From positions 1 to 64,000 of the forward strand of contig CADBJR010000004.1 of the NCBI GenBank assembly GCA_902795065.1: a DNA stretch of 64,000 nucleotides, in the 5' to 3' direction. Shown one piece after another: positions 56,504 through 64,000 of this stretch. The position numbers and the translations under genes were made by a program. Numbering within the stretch: the stretch's first letter is position 1; each line of letters opens with the position of its first letter. The DNA comes from an uncultured Coriobacteriaceae bacterium (GTDB taxonomy: Bacteria; Actinomycetota; Coriobacteriia; Coriobacteriales; Atopobiaceae). The notes beneath the pieces were generated by a model. The model did no database searches. It was not told where the DNA came from and saw only the letters and a list, made by a program, of their open reading frames with translations.

Positions 56504-56535
56504 AGGCCGCCCGGATCCGAACGTCCGGGCGGCCT
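56504..56535 (+). terminator. Terminator after the FrlA-type permease
   Basis: A 12-bp stem (56504-56515 with 56524-56535) and a short T-containing tail 40 bases after the permease stop. Confidence 0.75.
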
Positions 56536-56608
56536 TGTTCTATCCTTGGAACAGGACCAACCGTCGGGACGGCAGTGCCGTCCGCAACCAGAAGGGAGCG
56601 CAGGGCAG

Positions 56609-57499
56609 ATGCTCCAGAACCGCCTCACAACCGATGAGATCTTCGAGTGGTGCTCGATTCCCTGGCAGGAGCTCGAGGGCCGCGACCTCAAGGCCAAGCT
56701 CGAGGTCTTTCCCGAGAAGCACGACATGATGGTCGCCATCGGCAACATGATGGCCGACGAGGTCATCGCACACAACAAGGCGGGGCTGCCCACCAAGTGG
56801 GTCCTGCCCGCCGGACCCACCGACGAGTACGACATCTTCGTCCGCCGCGTCAACGAGGAACGCATCGACTGCACCAACCTCTGGGTCTTCCACATGGACG
56901 AGTTCCTCGACTGGCAGGGCCGCCCCTACCCCGTGGGCGACACCTACGAGAGCCTTGAGGGCACCATGATCGCGTGCTTCTACGACAAGATCGACCCCGA
57001 GCTGCGCCCGCCCGAGGACCATCGCATCTGGCCGCGCATCTACGACATCGACGCCGCAGACGCCAAATGCGACGAGCTGGGCGGCGTGGACACCGTGTGG
57101 GCGGGCATCGGCGCCACGGGCCTCGTGGCCTTCAACGAGGCGCCGCGCAACTACTGGACGCACCTCACCGTCGAGGAGTACGCCACCTCCAAGACCCGCA
57201 TCGGCGTCCTCAACGACGACTCCATGATCGCGATGGCCGAGCGCACCTTCGGCTGCTGCCTCGACCGCATCCCGCCCATGTACATCACCATCGGCTTCCA
57301 CATCATCTGCTCCGCCAAGCGCGCCGTCTACATGGTCGCCACCGGCGACTGGAAGAAGACGGTCTGCCGCATCCTGCTTATGAGCGAACCCACCGTGGAG
57401 TACCCGGTCACGATCCTGCCCAAGTACATCCCCGACGTCACGCTCATGACCACCGAATACACCATCGACCAGCCAAGAAGATGGATGTCATCGTCCTGA
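56609..57499 (+). CDS. NagB-like sugar-amine phosphate deaminase/isomerase with altered active site
   Basis: A 296-residue protein of the glucosamine-6-phosphate deaminase/6-phosphogluconolactonase fold. LWVFHMDEFLDW keeps the MDE with the catalytic-type Asp. In the key loop, AGIGATGLVAFNEA replaces the NagB GxGxDGHIAFNEP, so the proton-transfer Asp is Thr and the ring-opening His is Leu, while the Glu of FNE remains. The fold and partial site suggest it acts on an open-chain amine phosphate. Its end overlaps the next kinase gene by 19 bases, so both are made together. Confidence 0.78.
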   Translation: MLQNRLTTDEIFEWCSIPWQELEGRDLKAKLEVFPEKHDMMVAIGNMMADEVIAHNKAGLPTKWVLPAGPTDEYDIFVRRVNEERIDCTNLWVFHMDEFLDWQGRPYPVGDTYESLEGTMIACFYDKIDPELRPPEDHRIWPRIYDIDAADAKCDELGGVDTVWAGIGATGLVAFNEAPRNYWTHLTVEEYATSKTRIGVLNDDSMIAMAERTFGCCLDRIPPMYITIGFHIICSAKRAVYMVATGDWKKTVCRILLMSEPTVEYPVTILPKYIPDVTLMTTEYTIDQPRRWMSSS

Positions 57500-58407
57500 A
57501 CTCCCACGGCGTGGGCCAGTACGCCTACTGCGACCACATGCCCGTGTGGGGCGAGACCCTGCCCGTCAAGAACTGGCACGTGGCGGAGGATGGCGGCAAG
57601 GGCTCCAACGTGACCGTCGCCCTGGGCCGTCTCGGCCTCAAGGTGGCCTATATCGGCAAGGTGGGCAACGACCCCTGGGGCGACCTCGGCAACAAGTGGA
57701 TGACCGACGCCGGCGCAGACACCACCTACCTCTACCGCACCGACGAGGTCTCCACGGGCACGGGACTTATCCTCATCGGACCCGACGGGCGCAACACCGT
57801 CATCGACGGCGACTCCTCGAGCGTCAAGCTCACTGTGGAGGAGGTCGAGGCAGCGCTCGACGACATGGCCGATTCCGACTACTTCGTGACCGGCTTCGAG
57901 GTGCCGCAGCGCGTCTCGCAGGCGGGTGCCAGGTACGCCAAGAAGCTCGGCATGACCGTGGCGCTCAACCCCTCGCCGCTTCCCGAGGAACCCATGGGGT
58001 GCCTCGACTACGTGGATTATATCTTCATCAACGAGGTGGAGGGCCGCTACATCGAGGGCCTCGCGGAGGATGACCCGCTCGATGCCGAATCGCTGGCACG
58101 CAAGGTCAAGGAGACCTACGGTGTGGGCAACGTCGTCATGACGCTCGGCGGCGACGGCGCCTGCGCGCTCGACGCGGACGGCATGTTCTTCACCGTTGCC
58201 CCCGTGCGCGTGGAGAAGGTCGTCAACACCGCCGGCGCAGGCGACGGATTCATGGCCGCCACCGTGTACGGCCTCGTGCGCGGCAAGAGCCTCAAAGATG
58301 CCATGGAGTGGGCATCCAAATACGCTGCGCTCTCCGTGACCATCGACGGCACGATCCCCGCCTACCGTCCGCTTGACGAGGTGGAGGCCTTCATCGCCAG
58401 CCTGTAG
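57481..58407 (+). CDS. PfkB family carbohydrate kinase, NSHGVGQ subfamily (2)
   Basis: A 308-residue kinase, paralogue of the one at 47411: VIVLNSHGVGQYAY, AEDGGKGSNVTVALGRLG, YIGKVGNDPWGDLGNKW, and NTAGAGDGFMAATVYG with the catalytic Asp. It begins inside the end of the NagB-like gene (19-base overlap) with a weak AAGAAG, which suggests translational coupling. It lacks the N-terminal extension of its paralogue. A kinase plus amine-phosphate cleaving enzyme in coupled genes fits a sugar-amine route. Confidence 0.85.
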   Translation: MDVIVLNSHGVGQYAYCDHMPVWGETLPVKNWHVAEDGGKGSNVTVALGRLGLKVAYIGKVGNDPWGDLGNKWMTDAGADTTYLYRTDEVSTGTGLILIGPDGRNTVIDGDSSSVKLTVEEVEAALDDMADSDYFVTGFEVPQRVSQAGARYAKKLGMTVALNPSPLPEEPMGCLDYVDYIFINEVEGRYIEGLAEDDPLDAESLARKVKETYGVGNVVMTLGGDGACALDADGMFFTVAPVRVEKVVNTAGAGDGFMAATVYGLVRGKSLKDAMEWASKYAALSVTIDGTIPAYRPLDEVEAFIASL

Positions 58408-58418
58408 TAGCTCCTGCA

Positions 58419-58472
58419 TTTGGGGACGGTTCCTTTTTCGCGGAAAACCGCGAAAAAGGAACCGTCCCCAAA
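58419..58472. repeat. Perfect 25-bp inverted repeat, GGGGACGGTTCC family
   Basis: Arms 58419-58443 and 58448-58472 match at all 25 positions around an AAAA loop and share TTGGGGACGGTTCCTTTTT with the 48.4 kb element. It follows the kinase stop by 11 bases and may also act as terminator. Confidence 0.85.
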
Positions 58473-58623
58473 ACGCGGTCCGGACTGTAGCTCAACAACA
58501 CACTGCGGTTTTCAGACCACTCGCCGACACATGCCCCGCATCGGACCACCATTCCGATGCGGGGCGTATCATAGCAATAGGTATGAAATAGGCGATAACT
58601 TGTCTATGACGATAGGAGCAGCC

Positions 58624-60150
58624 ATGGCAGACATCATCCTCCGTTCCAACGCGATCTTCGACGCAACGTCCACCGAGGCGCATCCGGGCTTCGTGGCGAT
58701 CGAGGGCAACCGCATCGCTGCCGTCGGCAGCGGCGACGGTGCTGAATTCGTCTCCGAAGGGACCCAGGTCTTCGAGCTGGGCGATGCGCTCGTCTCCCCC
58801 GGCCTCACCGATGTCCACTGCTTCTTCAACGGGCACCTGCTGCAGAACTCCGGTGCCGACCTCTCGGGCGTCGCGAGCGTCGAGGATGCCATCGCACGCG
58901 TGAAGGCAAACGGCATGCGCCCCGGTTACGCCATCGGCCACGAGTTCCCGCTCGAACTGCTCCCCGTGGACGAGGCGGTGCTCGACGAGGCTTTCGGCGA
59001 CATGCCCTGCGTGCTCGTAGGACAATGGGCGGACGGCATGGCCATGAACAGCGCAGCGGAGGCCAAGTACGGCTTCACGCCCGCCGCATGCTGGTCTGAG
59101 AAGGCATATCTGCTGCTCAAGGAAGTCATCTGCGACACCGAGATGAGCGTGCCCATCTACCGCGACTACCTCGCCATGATGGCGTCGCTCGGCGTCACCT
59201 CCACCAAGGAGATGGGCTACGACGACTACTGGTTCATCGACGAGGCGGCCAAGCTGGCCGAGGCGGGCGAGCTCACGCTGCGCCTCAACCTCATGAGCCA
59301 GCCCGTTGGCGCACCAGCCAACATCGCCTACGGCGTTGCCACGCACGATCGCTTCGCAAGCCACCCGCAGATCAGCTTCTCAGGCTTCAACCAAATGACC
59401 GACGGCTCCATCTCCCAGCATGAGGGCGAGATGAAGGAGCCCTACCTCGACGCCGACTTCTGCTGCGCCATGGACATCGACTGGGCCGAGCACGAGCGCC
59501 AGGTGCTCGAGGCCGACGCCGCCGGCCTGCGCTTCTCGCTCCACACGCAGGGCGACGCGGCCATCGCGCACGCCATCGACATCTTCGAGAAATGCCAGCG
59601 CGGCGAGGATGGCAAGGTGCTCCTGCGCCAGGCCATGACCGACCTCGAGGACGCCGATCCCGTGGACCTCGAGCGCATGGGCGAGCTCGGCATCGTGGCC
59701 GAGGTCTACCCGCTCATCCAGTCCATCGCCGACCGTGCGGGCAAGCTTGCGATGATCGCCGAGAAGATCGGTTCCGAGCGCGGAAGCCACTACTGGAACC
59801 GCCGCAAGATGATCGACTCCGGCGTGGTTGTTGCCTGCGGCACCGACCTCCCGATGACCCGCGACGAGCTGGGCGTGGGCGTCTACAGCGCATGCGGCGG
59901 CCTCTTCCCCGAGGGCGGCGAGCCGTTCAACACGCAGAACATGATCACGGCCGGCGAGCTGCTGAAATCCTGGTGCGCGGGCGGTGCCTACGACCTCGAG
60001 CAGCTCGACCGCCTGGGCACGCTCGAGCCGGGCAAGCTGGCCGACATCGCCGTGTTCGACACCAACGTGCTCGCCATCGACCCCGCAGATGCACGCGACA
60101 CGAAGTGCATCATGACCATCTTCGACGGCAAGGTCGTCTACCAGGCATGA
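58624..60150 (+). CDS. Amidohydrolase family protein (YtcJ-like) with altered HxH motif
   Basis: A 508-residue metal-hydrolase-fold protein of the amidohydrolase 3/YtcJ group. The start has DIILRSNAIFDATS and the site LVSPGLTDVHCFFNGH, where the metal HxH is HxF. The rest of the set is kept: HTQGDAAIAHAID, and CGTDLPMTRDE with the terminal Asp. The C-terminal GTLEPGKLADIAVFD is the usual composite domain. ATAGGAG precedes the ATG. It could hydrolyse an amide or lactam, but metal binding may differ. It ends the plus-strand run of the island. Confidence 0.8.
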   Translation: MADIILRSNAIFDATSTEAHPGFVAIEGNRIAAVGSGDGAEFVSEGTQVFELGDALVSPGLTDVHCFFNGHLLQNSGADLSGVASVEDAIARVKANGMRPGYAIGHEFPLELLPVDEAVLDEAFGDMPCVLVGQWADGMAMNSAAEAKYGFTPAACWSEKAYLLLKEVICDTEMSVPIYRDYLAMMASLGVTSTKEMGYDDYWFIDEAAKLAEAGELTLRLNLMSQPVGAPANIAYGVATHDRFASHPQISFSGFNQMTDGSISQHEGEMKEPYLDADFCCAMDIDWAEHERQVLEADAAGLRFSLHTQGDAAIAHAIDIFEKCQRGEDGKVLLRQAMTDLEDADPVDLERMGELGIVAEVYPLIQSIADRAGKLAMIAEKIGSERGSHYWNRRKMIDSGVVVACGTDLPMTRDELGVGVYSACGGLFPEGGEPFNTQNMITAGELLKSWCAGGAYDLEQLDRLGTLEPGKLADIAVFDTNVLAIDPADARDTKCIMTIFDGKVVYQA

Positions 60151-60221
60151 CAAATGTCCTCGCATGACAAATGTCCTCGTAGGACTTTTGTCAAGTTTTT
60201 TATGACAAAAGTCCTACGAGG
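60146..60221. repeat. Duplicated 17-mer plus perfect 19-bp inverted repeat
   Basis: CATGACAAATGTCCTCG occurs twice in tandem (60146-60162 and 60163-60179); the first copy holds the amidohydrolase stop codon. A perfect 19-bp inverted repeat follows (60175-60193 with 60203-60221), its loop being AGTTTTTTA. The T run inside the loop makes it unusual as a terminator. Confidence 0.8.
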
Positions 60222-60267
60222 AGAAATGACACCAGGCGTAGGTCCCCCTCCCGCCTACGCGCAAGAA

Positions 60268-60298
60268 GGGGCCCGCAGGTTCACCGCCTGCGGGCCCC
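60268..60298 (-). terminator. Terminator of the ABC exporter operon
   Basis: A 12-bp GC-rich stem (60268-60279 with 60287-60298) followed on the minus strand by TTCTT, 27 bases after the stop of the second ABC gene. Confidence 0.75.
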
Positions 60299-60324
60299 GA
60301 TCGTTCATGTTCGCATATCGCGCT

Positions 60325-61989
60325 TCAGACGGACCAGCCGGCACTCGCCCCTTGCAGCTCCGTCATATGAGCGAAGGCGCCCTTCGCAGCAAGGAGGTCC
60401 GCGGGGCTGCCCTGCTCGACGATGTGCCCGTCCTCGAGCACCACGATCTTGTCGGCACCCATGACCGTGCGCATGCGATGCGCGATCACGAGCACGGTCT
60501 TGTCCGCGAGCAAGCGCGAGAGGGCTCCCTGCACCTTGGTCTCGTTCTCCACGTCGAGCGATGCCGTGGCCTCGTCGAGCAGCACGATCGGCGCATTCTT
60601 GAGCAGCGCGCGGGCGATGGAGATACGCTGGCGCTCGCCTCCCGAGAGCCTGGCTCCGTTCTCGCCGATGGACGTCGCGTAGCCCTGCGCCAAACGCGAC
60701 ACGAACTCGTCGCAGTTGGCAGCAGCAGCTGCGGCGAGCACCTCCTCGTCGGTTGCGCCGCGCCTACCCAGGCGGATGTTCTCCATCACCGTGTCGTCGA
60801 AGAGCGTGACGTCTTGGAAGACCATCGAGAAGGCGCCCATGAGGGTCTCGGGATCCACGTCGAGCACCTCCACGCCGCCCACCGTGAGCGATTCGGAGCT
60901 GTGGTCCCAGAGGCGCGCAGCCAGGCGGGCGCAGGTTGACTTGCCGCTGCCCGATGGTCCCACCAACGCCGTGACCTCGCCCTCCTTCGCCGTGAACGAC
61001 ACGCCCTCGAGCGTTGCCTCGCCCTCCGACTCATACGAGAAGCCCACGTTGTCGAACACCACGTCGTAGCCTGCAGGCTCGAAGGTCTCGGAGCCGTCGG
61101 CGACGGGCGTGTCGAACACCTCGTTCAGGCGCCGCACCGACACGTCGGACACGAACACCTCTGCGATGAGCGCGAGCGACTGGTCGAACGGCGCATAGAT
61201 GCGCGTAACCATGAGCAGGAACATGAAGAAGGCCATGAAGTCGATCTGGCCCGCAAGGATGAGCCCCGCACCTACGAGCACCGTGGTTGCCATCCCCAGG
61301 CGCATGATGACGCTGGCGGAATTGACGAAGATTCCGATGCGCAGCTCGGCCTCGGTCTGCTTGAGCTCGGAAGCGTCGATCTTCTCCCCCACTCCTGCGA
61401 GGAAGCGCGTCTCCTGATTGGTGGCCCGGATCTCGCGCATGCACTCGAGCGTCTCCTGGATGCTGTCAGCCACATCGAGACCTGCGGCCTTGGCACGGAG
61501 CGCATACGACTCGAACACCCTGCGCGAGCCGAAGAGCAGCGCAAACGCCACGGGAACGCCCCACAGGCACGCAAGGCCCAGGCGCCAGTCGTAGCACAGC
61601 ACCATCACGGCGATGATGGCCGTGGAGATGTAGCCGCCGTAGAGATAGCCCAGCACGTGGCTCCACACATGCTCCAGACGGTCGACGTCGCTCATCATGG
61701 TCTCGGTGAGCTCGGCAAGATCGCGGTGGCTGAAGAACGACAGGGGAAGCTTGCGCAGACGTTCTGCGAGGCTCGTGCGCGCATGTCCTACTTCGTCGTA
61801 GACCAACGAGTACGTGAAGTGATACTGCTGATAGTGCGTGAAGAGCGACACGCCGAGGAAGACGGCGACGCCTATGATGAACGGCAGCGCCGGCGGCAGC
61901 GCGGCGCCTTCGACGAGCGTCGCCATGTACCCCTGCATGAGCAGGTAGAGGATGCCGATGCCCGCCATGACCACGAGGTTGGTGACCAC
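60325..61989 (-). CDS. ABC exporter, membrane-ATPase half transporter (2), possibly 5'-interrupted
   Basis: Half transporter of the MsbA/multidrug type: about five to six membrane helices then an ATPase with Walker A VGPSGSGKST, signature LSGGERQR, LLDEATASLD and H-loop VIAHR. The apparent start GTG at 61989 gives 554 residues but has no binding site and cuts into the first helix. The evident original start is ATG 62073, one base after the partner stop with GGAGGTGG upstream. Codon 6 of that frame is TAG (62056-62058), and the codons after it read like a normal ABC N-terminus (FRKKYALSEAGEANVKKG). The protein may be truncated, read through, or lost. Confidence 0.8.
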   Translation of the reverse strand: MVTNLVVMAGIGILYLLMQGYMATLVEGAALPPALPFIIGVAVFLGVSLFTHYQQYHFTYSLVYDEVGHARTSLAERLRKLPLSFFSHRDLAELTETMMSDVDRLEHVWSHVLGYLYGGYISTAIIAVMVLCYDWRLGLACLWGVPVAFALLFGSRRVFESYALRAKAAGLDVADSIQETLECMREIRATNQETRFLAGVGEKIDASELKQTEAELRIGIFVNSASVIMRLGMATTVLVGAGLILAGQIDFMAFFMFLLMVTRIYAPFDQSLALIAEVFVSDVSVRRLNEVFDTPVADGSETFEPAGYDVVFDNVGFSYESEGEATLEGVSFTAKEGEVTALVGPSGSGKSTCARLAARLWDHSSESLTVGGVEVLDVDPETLMGAFSMVFQDVTLFDDTVMENIRLGRRGATDEEVLAAAAAANCDEFVSRLAQGYATSIGENGARLSGGERQRISIARALLKNAPIVLLDEATASLDVENETKVQGALSRLLADKTVLVIAHRMRTVMGADKIVVLEDGHIVEQGSPADLLAAKGAFAHMTELQGASAGWSV

Positions 61990-62074
61990 GGTCCAAAACG
62001 TTCCCTTTTTGACGTTAGCCTCACCTGCTTCAGAAAGGGCGTATTTCTTGCGGAACTACTCTCCGAAGATCATC

Positions 62075-63874
62075 TCAAGCCACCTCCTTCTGGATCTTCC
62101 ACTGGGCAGCTGTCTGATAGTCGGCCCACATGCGTGCATACAGGCCGCCTGCGGACACCAGCTCGGCATGTGCGCCCTGCTCCACCACATGCCCCTGGTC
62201 GAGCACCACGATCTTGTCCGCACCCACCACAGTGGAAAGCCGGTGCGCGATCATGATGACGGTGCGGCCCTCCATGAGGCGTGCGAAAGCCTTCTGGATG
62301 AGGGCCTCGTTCTCGGGGTCGGCAAAGGCCGTGGCCTCGTCGAGCACCACGATGGGAGCGTCTTTGAGGATGGCGCGGGCGAGGGCGACGCGCTGCTGCT
62401 CGCCGCCGGAGAGGTAGGTGCCGTCGCTTCCCATCTTGGTATCCACGCCGTCGGGAAGCTTGGCCAGGATGTCGTCGCACTGCGCCGCATGAAGGGCGTC
62501 GAGCACCTGCTCGCGCGTGGCGTCGGGACGTGCCGCACGCACGTTCTCCAGGATGGACGTCGAGAAGAGCCGCGTGTTCTGGAACACGAAGGCCACACGA
62601 TCCATAAGCTCATGCGGGTCGATATCGCGCACGTCGACGCCGCCCACGCGCACCGAGCCGGCATCTGCATCCCAGAAGCGCGGGACAAGGCTTGCAGCGG
62701 TTGTCTTCCCGCCGCCGGACGGTCCCACCAGAGCCACGGTCTTCCCAGGCTCCACGGAAAAGCTCACGCCGTCCAAAGCCGGTTGCTCGGCACCATCGTA
62801 GGTGAAGGTCACATCATCGAACTCCACGGAGTTGTCCGCAGGCACCTTCGGGTCATCCGTCACGGAAAGCGTGGGAGCGGAGAGCACCTCGTTGATGCGC
62901 TTGAGGGCATCCCCCGCCTGGGTGAGACCGCCGGCTGCGAACATGATCTTCGCGAGCGCCGTAGAGAGCACCGCCGAGAACACCGCGTAGAACGCGAAGT
63001 TGGTCACGAACAGGGCGAAGTTGCCCGATGCCAACGCGCCTGGGGCTATGAGCAGCGCCGCAGGAACCAAGAAGATGAAGGCCCCCTCGGTAACGGTGAG
63101 GTTGACGGCCTGCGGGCCCTTGCACACCACGCCCTGATAGTGCGAGGCCCGCTCGGAATAGGCGTCGATGGCCTCCTTGAACGCACGGAACGAGTAGACC
63201 GTCTGCTGGAACACCTTGACCACGGGGATGCCGCGCACGTACTCGGTTCCAGCCTTGCTGGCATGGTCGAGCGCGTCGTAGTACTCCGCCATGAGGTTGG
63301 CATTCTTTCCGCCCATCATGGTGAAGAGCGCACCGATGGAGATAACCGCAGCCAGCATGCAGGCGGCGCCCATGCGCCAATCGAACACGAAGAGCAGCAC
63401 GAGCAGCGTGATGAACATGGCAGCGGTGCCCGTGATGTCGGCGAGGTTATGGGCGAGGAGCGTCTCGGTCTGAGCAGCGGCACCGTCGATGCGGCGGCGC
63501 AGGAGTCCGGAAGCGTGCGTGTCGAAGTAGCCCAGCGGAGCCTTTGCAAGATGCTCCATGCAGCGCTTGCGGATGTTGGTAGCCGTGCGGAAGGCCGCGA
63601 GGTGCGTGCACATGAGCGCCGCGAAATACACGATGATGCCGCCAACCGCAAAGCCGAACGCCGCCCAGCCGTAACCGGCGACGTCCGTGGCCTCGGTCCA
63701 GTTGGGAGACACGGCTATAAGGCCTCGGATCACCAACCAGACGCACACGTAGGGCACCATGTTCACCGCCATTGCAAGGGCTGAGAGAACGCAGCCCGCG
63801 ATGGTGAGGCTGCGCCGCTCGCCTGCAAACTCAAGCAGGCGCGATACCGTGCCCCGCTTCTTCCCCTCCGCCAT
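62075..63874 (-). CDS. ABC exporter, membrane-ATPase half transporter (1)
   Basis: A 599-residue half transporter: six predicted helices in about 20-310, then the ATPase with Walker A VGPSGGGKTT, signature LSGGEQQR, and H-loop MIAHR. The D-loop reads VLDEATAFADPEN, where FA replaces the usual SLD. It has a good start (AGGAGG before the ATG at 63874). The pair with the downstream gene looks like a heterodimeric exporter of siderophore, peptide or drug type. Two 16-base operator-like sites lie directly upstream. Confidence 0.9.
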   Translation of the reverse strand: MAEGKKRGTVSRLLEFAGERRSLTIAGCVLSALAMAVNMVPYVCVWLVIRGLIAVSPNWTEATDVAGYGWAAFGFAVGGIIVYFAALMCTHLAAFRTATNIRKRCMEHLAKAPLGYFDTHASGLLRRRIDGAAAQTETLLAHNLADITGTAAMFITLLVLLFVFDWRMGAACMLAAVISIGALFTMMGGKNANLMAEYYDALDHASKAGTEYVRGIPVVKVFQQTVYSFRAFKEAIDAYSERASHYQGVVCKGPQAVNLTVTEGAFIFLVPAALLIAPGALASGNFALFVTNFAFYAVFSAVLSTALAKIMFAAGGLTQAGDALKRINEVLSAPTLSVTDDPKVPADNSVEFDDVTFTYDGAEQPALDGVSFSVEPGKTVALVGPSGGGKTTAASLVPRFWDADAGSVRVGGVDVRDIDPHELMDRVAFVFQNTRLFSTSILENVRAARPDATREQVLDALHAAQCDDILAKLPDGVDTKMGSDGTYLSGGEQQRVALARAILKDAPIVVLDEATAFADPENEALIQKAFARLMEGRTVIMIAHRLSTVVGADKIVVLDQGHVVEQGAHAELVSAGGLYARMWADYQTAAQWKIQKEVA

Positions 63875-63891
63875 GTATCCTCCTTGTATTT

Positions 63892-63947
63892 GTTAACTTT
63901 ATCTAACTAATTGAACATGATATCGATATTTGTTAGATATGTCTAAC
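63892..63947 (-). promoter_or_regulatory. Two 16-base operator-like sites before the ABC exporter
   Basis: GTTAACTTTATCTAAC (63892-63907) and GTTAGATATGTCTAAC (63932-63947) share the form GTTARN, four bases, TCTAAC, a near palindrome. They are 40 bases apart in an AT-rich region, typical for a TetR- or MarR-type repressor, whose gene may lie just beyond the window. Confidence 0.6.
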
Positions 63948-64000
63948 CTTGAGACTGCGCCAGACGCTCTGACGCGCGACATGCGGCGCAGCCCGCCACC
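63939..64000 (+). CDS. Possible start of a divergent gene (partial)
   Basis: From the ATG at 63939 a frame stays open to the window end, beginning MSNLETAPDALTRDMRR. It has no clear ribosome binding site and overlaps the second operator. A divergent repressor gene would be expected here, but 20 residues are too few to assign a family. Confidence 0.25.
   Translation, partial: MSNLETAPDALTRDMRRSPP

Noticed and set aside
57470-57500. Possible frameshift joining the NagB-like gene and the PfkB kinase
   Set aside because: Both proteins are complete at this junction, and a 19-base overlap with an ATG explains it without an error.

Overview
The window is high-GC bacterial DNA with strong AGGAGG-type ribosome binding sites, very short intergenic gaps and Gram-positive envelope genes. 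Together with the gene content (frl-type sugar-amine genes, FemX/MurJ envelope genes, many GntR, ROK and FGGY proteins) this suggests a gut actinobacterium of the class Coriobacteriia, most like Collinsella. That placement is inference from gene style; no rRNA or tRNA gene is present to confirm it. No gene-free stretch exceeds about 270 bases.

Region 1 (1-28.8 kb) is mostly housekeeping. It starts with a truncated CE7 acetyl esterase and a peptide ABC transporter operon in which a permease and an ATPase are fused. Next comes a minus-strand block with uvrC, a FemX-ATP-grasp fusion, murJ, ybaK and uvrA (with a LexA-like box), then a small esterase and a YhcH protein. Three flavoproteins and an Mrp ATPase lie on the plus strand. 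Two DUF2974 hydrolases, a zinc-ribbon membrane protein and uvrB follow, so all three UvrABC genes are in the window.

Region 2 (28.8-60.2 kb) is the notable part: a roughly 31 kb catabolic island whose core matches the E. coli fructoselysine (frl) system and is strongly expanded. It holds an FrlA-type permease, an FrlC fructoselysine 3-epimerase plus a paralogue, an FrlD kinase plus a paralogue, and two further PfkB kinases of a separate subfamily. Three SIS-domain proteins with the FrlB/GlmS HGP motif and a NagB-like protein lacking two catalytic residues are candidate deglycases. ROK kinases, an aldolase/lyase, a mutarotase-like protein and two unusual amidohydrolases accompany them. A pentulose module (two FGGY kinases, ribulose-phosphate 3-epimerase, class II aldolase, BtpA/SgcQ protein) sits at one end with two UTRA-type GntR regulators. 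The likely logic is import of several Amadori-type sugar-amine conjugates, phosphorylation, cleavage by SIS deglycases, and funnelling of sugar phosphates into glycolysis and the pentose phosphate pathway. Shared operator-like half sites and two families of palindromic repeats are scattered through the island. Inside it lie a SHOCT membrane protein pair with a C10 tract in its promoter and a DUF4143 ATPase with three 33-bp repeats upstream.

Region 3 (60.3-64 kb) is a two-gene ABC exporter operon. Its second gene carries an in-frame TAG at codon 6, and two TetR/MarR-like operator copies lie upstream of the first.
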